Positions 59,745-64,000 of a DNA stretch of 64,000 nucleotides are shown here, in pieces. Below the pieces are notes generated by a model. That model was given only the letters and a program-made list of their open reading frames with translations. It searched no databases and had not been told where the DNA came from. The stretch's first letter is position 1; each line of letters opens with the position of its first letter. Made by a program: the position numbers and the translations under genes. The stretch comes from CAVUPF01 sp963743285 (GTDB lineage Bacteria; Actinomycetota; Thermoleophilia; Solirubrobacterales; 70-9), in the NCBI GenBank assembly GCA_963743285.1, contig CAVUPF010000008.1:124001-188000 (forward strand), written 5' to 3'.

Positions 59745-62024
59745 ATGAGGTTGATCGTCACCGAGAAGAACAACAGCGCCAAGAAGATCGCCGAGATCCT
59801 CGGCGCCGCAAGCGGCGGCCCGGCCACCGACCAATCCTTCAAAGTCCCCTACTACACCTGGACCGACGCCGGTGGGGAGCAGATGTCGATCGGCCTCAAG
59901 GGCCACGTGCTCGGCCCCGCCTTCCCCGAGGGCTACTCGAACTGGCAGAAGACCGACCTGCACGAGCTGATCGACGCCGAGCTGATCAAGGAACCGACCG
60001 ACAAAAACGTCGTCAAGGCGATCAAGAAAGTCGCCAAGGAGGCCGACGAGCTGGTGATCGCCACCGACTTCGACCGCGAGGGCGAGCTGATCGGCCTCGA
60101 GGCGCTGGAGGAGATGCTCGACGCCAACCCGGCGCTCGGCTCGCGCGAGGGGACCCGCGACGGCAGCCTGCGGATCAAGCGCGCCCGCTACTCGGCCCTC
60201 ACCAAGGAGGAGATCGAGCGCGCCTTTGACAACCTCGACGAGCTCTCCTACCCGCTCGCCAACGCCGGCGCCGCTCGCCAGGACATCGACCTGCTCTGGG
60301 GCGCGACCCTGACTCGCGCCGTCTCGCTCGCGACGCGGCGCTTCGGCTCCAACTTCCTCTCGGTCGGCCGCGTCCAGAGCCCCACCCTGGGGCTGATCGT
60401 CGAGCGCGAGATGGAGCGCCGCGCCCACGTCGCCAAACCGTTCTGGGAGCTGCTCGCCCGCTTCCAGCACCCCGACGGGGCGTTCGAGGCCCACCACGCG
60501 GTCGACAAATTCTGGGAGCGCTCCGAGGTCGACGCGGCGCTGGCCGGCACCGCCAGCCCCGGCACGGTCCGCTCGGTCACCGCGAAAAAGAACACCCGCA
60601 AGCCGCCGGCCCCCTACAACACGACCGCCTTCACCACCGACGCCTCCAGCCGCCTCGGCATCACCCCGGCCAGCGCGATGCGGATCGCCGAGGACCTCTA
60701 CATGGACGGCTTTATCTCCTACCCGCGCACCGACAACACCGTCTACCCGCCTTCCCTGCCGGTCCGCGAGCTGGTCGCCTCCCTGGTCCGCGTCAAGGAG
60801 TTCTCCGCCGCCGCCGGCCTGCTCGACGGCGAGCTGAAGCCCACCCGCGGCAAAAAAGAGACGACCGACCACCCACCGATCTACCCGACCCAGGCGATCC
60901 ACCCGGGCGCCCTGGAGGGCCCCAGGCGGCGCGTCTATGAGCTCGTCGTGCGCCGCTTCCTCGCCACCTTCAGCCCGCCGATGATCACCGAGTCCACCCG
61001 CGCCGACATCGAGGCCGGCTCGCAGTCCTACTTCGTGCGCGGCTCGGTAGTCGTCGATCCCGGCTACGCCGGCATCTACACCTACGCCCGCTCCGCCGAT
61101 GAGGAGATCCCCAAACTCGCAGAGAGCCAGCGGCTCGAGCTCGACGGCGAGCCCTGGATCCTCGACAAGGAGACCCAGCCGCCCTCGCGGCTCTCCCAGG
61201 GCAAGCTGATCGAGATGATGGACGAGCGCGGCCTCGGCACCAAGGCGACCCGCGCCGACATCATCCAGAAGCTGTATGACCGCGGCTACGTCTACGCCAA
61301 CCCGCCGGTCCCCTCGGAGACCGGGATCGCGATGTATGAGGCGTTCAAGCGCTACGTGCCGCGGATGGCGACGCCGGAGATGACCGCCCAGCTCGAGCAG
61401 GAGATGGACCACATCGCCGCCGGCGAGATGACCAAGGACGGCGTCGTCGGCGACAGCCGCGACCTCCTGCACCGGACCTGGTCGGAGATCGACTCCAGCC
61501 GCGAGGACCTGGCGAAGGTCGTCTGGGCGGGGATGGACCAGGACCGCATCCTCGGCCCCTGCAAGGTCTGCGAAGAGGCGGGCCGCACCAAGGAGGACGG
61601 CTCGCCCCACATGCTGCGCATCATCCGCGCCAAAAAATCGGGCAAACGCTTCGTCGGCTGCTCGGGCTGGAGCGCCGATGACCCGAGCTCCTGCGATCAG
61701 ACCTTTCCGCTGCCCCAGCGCGGCGATGTCTTCCGCCTCGAGGATCGCTGCTCGGTCTGCGGCCAGACTCCGCGGCTGAAAGTCGTCCCCTTCCGCGGTC
61801 GCCCCTGGAACCTCTGCCTCAACGACGAGTGCGAGTCGATGCAGGAGATGAAGAAGCGCCGCGCCGAGCGCGAAGCCGCCCGGGCGGCGAAAGAGGCGAT
61901 GGAGAAGCAGCCGCTGCCGGATGGCTCCGAGGACGGGGCGGTGCCGGCCAAGGCGAAGACGGCGACCAAGGCCGACACCGGCACCCGTCGCCGCAAACGC
62001 GCCAAAGCCGCGGCCAAAGGTTGA
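59745..62024 (+). CDS. topA: Archaeal-type DNA topoisomerase I (type IA)
   Basis: 759 residues from ATG 59745. The Toprim start 'LIVTEKNNSAKKIAEIL' and acidic motif 'IATDFDREGELIGLEAL' (D108, D110, E112) have the archaeal wording rather than bacterial TopA ('DPDREGEAI'). The catalytic tyrosine is Y326 in 'FISYPRTDNTVYPPSL'. 'VGRVQSPTLGLIVEREMERR' and 'RGLGTKATRADIIQKLYDRGYV' follow. The C-terminus has two Cys-rich zinc-finger segments ('CKVC...', 'CSVC...CLNDEC') and a Lys/Arg/Ala tail. It relaxes negative supercoils. tmk and holB follow closely. Confidence 0.93.
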   Translation: MRLIVTEKNNSAKKIAEILGAASGGPATDQSFKVPYYTWTDAGGEQMSIGLKGHVLGPAFPEGYSNWQKTDLHELIDAELIKEPTDKNVVKAIKKVAKEADELVIATDFDREGELIGLEALEEMLDANPALGSREGTRDGSLRIKRARYSALTKEEIERAFDNLDELSYPLANAGAARQDIDLLWGATLTRAVSLATRRFGSNFLSVGRVQSPTLGLIVEREMERRAHVAKPFWELLARFQHPDGAFEAHHAVDKFWERSEVDAALAGTASPGTVRSVTAKKNTRKPPAPYNTTAFTTDASSRLGITPASAMRIAEDLYMDGFISYPRTDNTVYPPSLPVRELVASLVRVKEFSAAAGLLDGELKPTRGKKETTDHPPIYPTQAIHPGALEGPRRRVYELVVRRFLATFSPPMITESTRADIEAGSQSYFVRGSVVVDPGYAGIYTYARSADEEIPKLAESQRLELDGEPWILDKETQPPSRLSQGKLIEMMDERGLGTKATRADIIQKLYDRGYVYANPPVPSETGIAMYEAFKRYVPRMATPEMTAQLEQEMDHIAAGEMTKDGVVGDSRDLLHRTWSEIDSSREDLAKVVWAGMDQDRILGPCKVCEEAGRTKEDGSPHMLRIIRAKKSGKRFVGCSGWSADDPSSCDQTFPLPQRGDVFRLEDRCSVCGQTPRLKVVPFRGRPWNLCLNDECESMQEMKKRRAEREAARAAKEAMEKQPLPDGSEDGAVPAKAKTATKADTGTRRRKRAKAAAKG

Positions 62025-62036
62025 GGCCGCCGGGCG

Positions 62037-62626
62037 TTGTTCATCTCCTTGGAGGGGATCGACGGCTCGGGGAAGAGCACCCAGGCGCGCCTGCTGGCTG
62101 AGGCGCTCGGCCCCGAGACACTGCTGATCCGCGAGCCGGGGGGGACCGATGCCGCGGAGCGGATCCGCGACCTGCTTTCCGACCCGGGCCTCTCGCTTGA
62201 CCCCTTCGCCGAACTGCTCCTCTTCTCGGCCGCCCGCGCCGACCTTCTAGCTCGTGTGATCCGCCCCGCTATCGAGGCCGGCACGGACGTCGTCGCCGAC
62301 CGCTTCGCCGATTCCAGCATCGCCTACCAGGGCGCTGCCCGCGGCCTTGGGATGAGCTACGTCCTTTCGCTGACCGACACGATGATCGACGGCCTCTGGC
62401 CCGACCTCACCGTGCTGCTGGCGCTCGATCCCGAGGTCGGGCTCGGCCGGGCGGGGGAGAGGACCGCCTGGAGTCCGAGGGGGTCGAGCTGCAGCGCGCC
62501 GTTGCCGAGGCCTACGGGGAGATAGCCAAGATCGCCTCCGACCGAGTCGCCGTGGTCGATGCCGGCGGCAGCGTCGAGGAGGTGCACGAGCGGGTGCTGG
62601 AGGCAGTTCGGGGCCGGGCCGAGTGA
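62037..62626 (+). pseudogene. tmk: Thymidylate kinase, with a -1 frameshift near 62460
   Basis: The TTG start gives 'MFISLEGIDGSGKSTQARLLAEALG' (P-loop), 'LIREPGGTDAAERIRDLLSD', 'VVADRFADSSIAYQGAARGLG' (DR motif) and 'LLALDPEVGLGRAGER', then runs out of frame to a stop at 62525. The neighbouring frame continues correctly as 'DRLESEGVELQRAVAEAYGEIA' to TGA 62624-62626. Adding one G (AGG-GAC) restores about 196 residues. The enzyme makes dTDP and is normally essential, so a sequencing error is the likelier cause. It lies between topA and holB. Confidence 0.88.
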
Positions 62627-62636
62627 ACGAGCCTCG

Positions 62637-63758
62637 ATGACAACCGTCCTCGAGCAGAGCACCGCCCACCAGCCGCGCGCCAGGCTCGCCCTGGCCGCGG
62701 CGCTCGCCTCAGGCCCATCGCACGCCTACCTCTTCGGTGGTCCGCGCGGGGCCGGCAAGCGCGCCGCCGCCCGCGCCTTCGCGTCCGAACTCCTCGCCGC
62801 CGGCGTCGAGGACCCCGACGACACCCGCCGCCGCGCCCTGCTCGATCCCTCCCCCCATCCCGACCTCGTCTGGCTCGCCCCGCGCGGCGCCCAGCACCTG
62901 CTCGAGGACGTCCGCGAGCGGGTGATCCGCGCCGCCTCCTACCGGCCCTTCGAGGGCGGGCGGCGCGTCTTCGTCATCGAGGCGGCCGAGGCACTGCGCG
63001 ACGAGAGCCAGAACGCGCTGCTGAAGACACTCGAGGAGCCGCCGCTCTACGTCCACCTGATCCTCCTCACCTCCGAGCCGGAGGCGCTGTTGGAGACCGT
63101 TGCTTCGCGCTGCCAGCAGGTCGACTTCGCCCCCCTGCCGGTGGACGCGATCGAGGCGGCGCTGAGCGGCGATCTGGATCCCGGCGAGCCCACCCCGAGC
63201 CCCGACGAGATCGCCGCCGCGGCGCGCCTCTCGGCGGGAGACCTCGAGCGCGCCCGCCTGCTCCTCACGCAGCGGGGGAGGGAGATCTGCGCCGAGGCCG
63301 AGCGCTGCGCCACTGCCGCGCTCGGCGGCCGCTCTGCAGATGCTCCCTGGAAGCAGCTGCTCGACAGCGCCGAGGCGCTCGGCGAGGAGGCTGGAGCCGC
63401 GACCCGCGAAGTGCTGGAGGAGGAGTCCTCGGTCGGGCTGAAGCACAGCGCCCGCGACATCGCCGAGGAGTCAAAGCGAGCTGCCCGCCGCCGCCGCACC
63501 GAGATCCTCGACCTCGGCCTCGAGCTGAGCGCCGCCTGGTTTCGCGACCTCGCCGCCGTCGCCTCGGGCGCCCCCGAGGTCGCCTACAACCAGGATCGCA
63601 TCGCGCAGCTTCAATCCCAGGCAGCCGACCTGGACCCCGCCGCCGCGCGCCGAGCCGCCGAGCTGGTCCAAGACACCCGCCGCCGCCTCGAGCTGAACGT
63701 CTCCGAGGAGCTTGCCCTGGAGGCCCTCTTCTTCCGCCTGGAAAGCTCGGTCGGATGA
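62637..63758 (+). CDS. holB: DNA polymerase III delta' subunit (clamp loader)
   Basis: 373 residues from ATG 62637, 10 bp after tmk. The AAA+ core has the Walker-A-like 'YLFGGPRGAGKRAAARAFA', 'VFVIEAAEALRDESQNALLKTLEEPPLYVHLILLTSEPEALLETVASRCQQVDF' with the SRC arginine-finger motif. The four-cysteine zinc module usual between Walker A and B is missing: the corresponding region 'AGVEDPDDTRRRALLDPSPHPDLVWL' has no Cys. The long C-terminal helical domain is Ala/Arg-rich. It loads the sliding clamp with gamma/tau and delta. Confidence 0.9.
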   Translation: MTTVLEQSTAHQPRARLALAAALASGPSHAYLFGGPRGAGKRAAARAFASELLAAGVEDPDDTRRRALLDPSPHPDLVWLAPRGAQHLLEDVRERVIRAASYRPFEGGRRVFVIEAAEALRDESQNALLKTLEEPPLYVHLILLTSEPEALLETVASRCQQVDFAPLPVDAIEAALSGDLDPGEPTPSPDEIAAAARLSAGDLERARLLLTQRGREICAEAERCATAALGGRSADAPWKQLLDSAEALGEEAGAATREVLEEESSVGLKHSARDIAEESKRAARRRRTEILDLGLELSAAWFRDLAAVASGAPEVAYNQDRIAQLQSQAADLDPAAARRAAELVQDTRRRLELNVSEELALEALFFRLESSVG

Positions 63759-63854
63759 CTTGGACCGGATGCCGTGAAGCGGGTCGCGCTGGGGCGCGGT
63801 AAGGGCATCCGCCCACCAGCGCCGCGGGCAGCCGCGCCCCCTATCGCCCCGGGC

Positions 63855-63998
63855 TCAGGCGACTTCCCCGGGGCGCTCGCCTGTGCGTAGCGCTTCGGAG
63901 TCTTTGCCGTTGCGCTCTTGAGCTGCCTGCTCACGGGCCTTTTCAAGGGCGCGCTCCTGGGCCAGGCGGGTTATCTGGGCCGCCTGTCGGGACATGAT
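63855..63998 (-). CDS. Small coiled-coil protein or C-terminal fragment at the window edge
   Basis: From ATG 63995 the frame gives 46 residues ('MSRQAAQITRLAQERALEKAREQAAQERNGKDSEAL...'). They are highly charged and heptad-like, ending at TGA 63855-63857. The frame is also open to the window edge, so this may be the tail of a longer gene. Codon use looks coding (few shadow-type Arg/Pro runs), but no ribosome binding site can be judged. The 96 bases between it and holB hold an 8 bp inverted repeat (CGGATGCC...GGCATCCG). Confidence 0.35.
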   Translation of the reverse strand: MMSRQAAQITRLAQERALEKAREQAAQERNGKDSEALRTGERPGEVA

Positions 63999-64000
63999 CA

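Overview
This is a 64 kb chromosomal segment of a very GC-rich bacterium, most likely an actinobacterium of the Thermoleophilia/Solirubrobacterales type. That placement is an inference from base composition, frequent GTG/TTG starts, a full 14-gene NADH dehydrogenase operon, class II ribonucleotide reductase and the general gene mix. It was not tested by a database search. There are no rRNA or tRNA genes, CRISPR arrays, IS elements or prophage. The only clear mobile element is an intein inside nrdJ.

Layout. 1-2 kb: the tail of a reductase-type SDR and a frameshifted AGPS-like FAD enzyme, possibly an ether-lipid pair. 2-4.7 kb: a secreted protein with a two-component system. 4.8-14 kb: a UbiA-family prenyltransferase, citrate synthase, a PfkB kinase, a quinone-reductase-like MDR, a DEAD-box helicase, a second two-component pair and an APH-like kinase. 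14-26 kb: small conserved proteins, an acyl-CoA dehydrogenase, a RibD-C reductase, a sulfotransferase, a flippase-like protein, a CrtA-like protein opposite a TetR regulator, a CBS protein, and an unusual tandem ThyX-like protein. 26.4-41.2 kb: nuoABCDEFGHIJKLMN on the minus strand, with nearly every junction overlapping, trailed by a frameshifted VOC gene. 41-50 kb: flavin/F420-type reductases, a cytochrome c lipoprotein, serS, an orphan NarL regulator, msrB, a thioesterase, a HAD phosphatase, CsoR with its operator, an esterase and a P450. 50-56 kb: a degenerate M23-like secreted protein under a c-di-AMP (ydaO) riboswitch, nrdJ with a 432-residue intein, and hemolysin III. 56-64 kb: a MarR-controlled yceI/FMN-reductase pair, siroheme synthase, a sugar-nucleotide epimerase, an archaeal-type topoisomerase I, tmk and holB.

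How the genes work together. The nuo operon and citrate synthase indicate aerobic respiratory metabolism. NrdJ, the ThyX-like protein, Tmk, HolB and TopA belong to DNA precursor supply and replication. Several regulators sit beside recognisable operators (CsoR, MarR, TetR, an OmpR-type regulator).

Data caution. Three genes (AGPS-like, VOC, tmk) each carry one single-base indel. A fourth, the F420-type reductase, follows an in-frame TGA and has no standard start at its expected N-terminus. Because tmk is normally essential, some of these are probably sequence errors rather than real pseudogenes.
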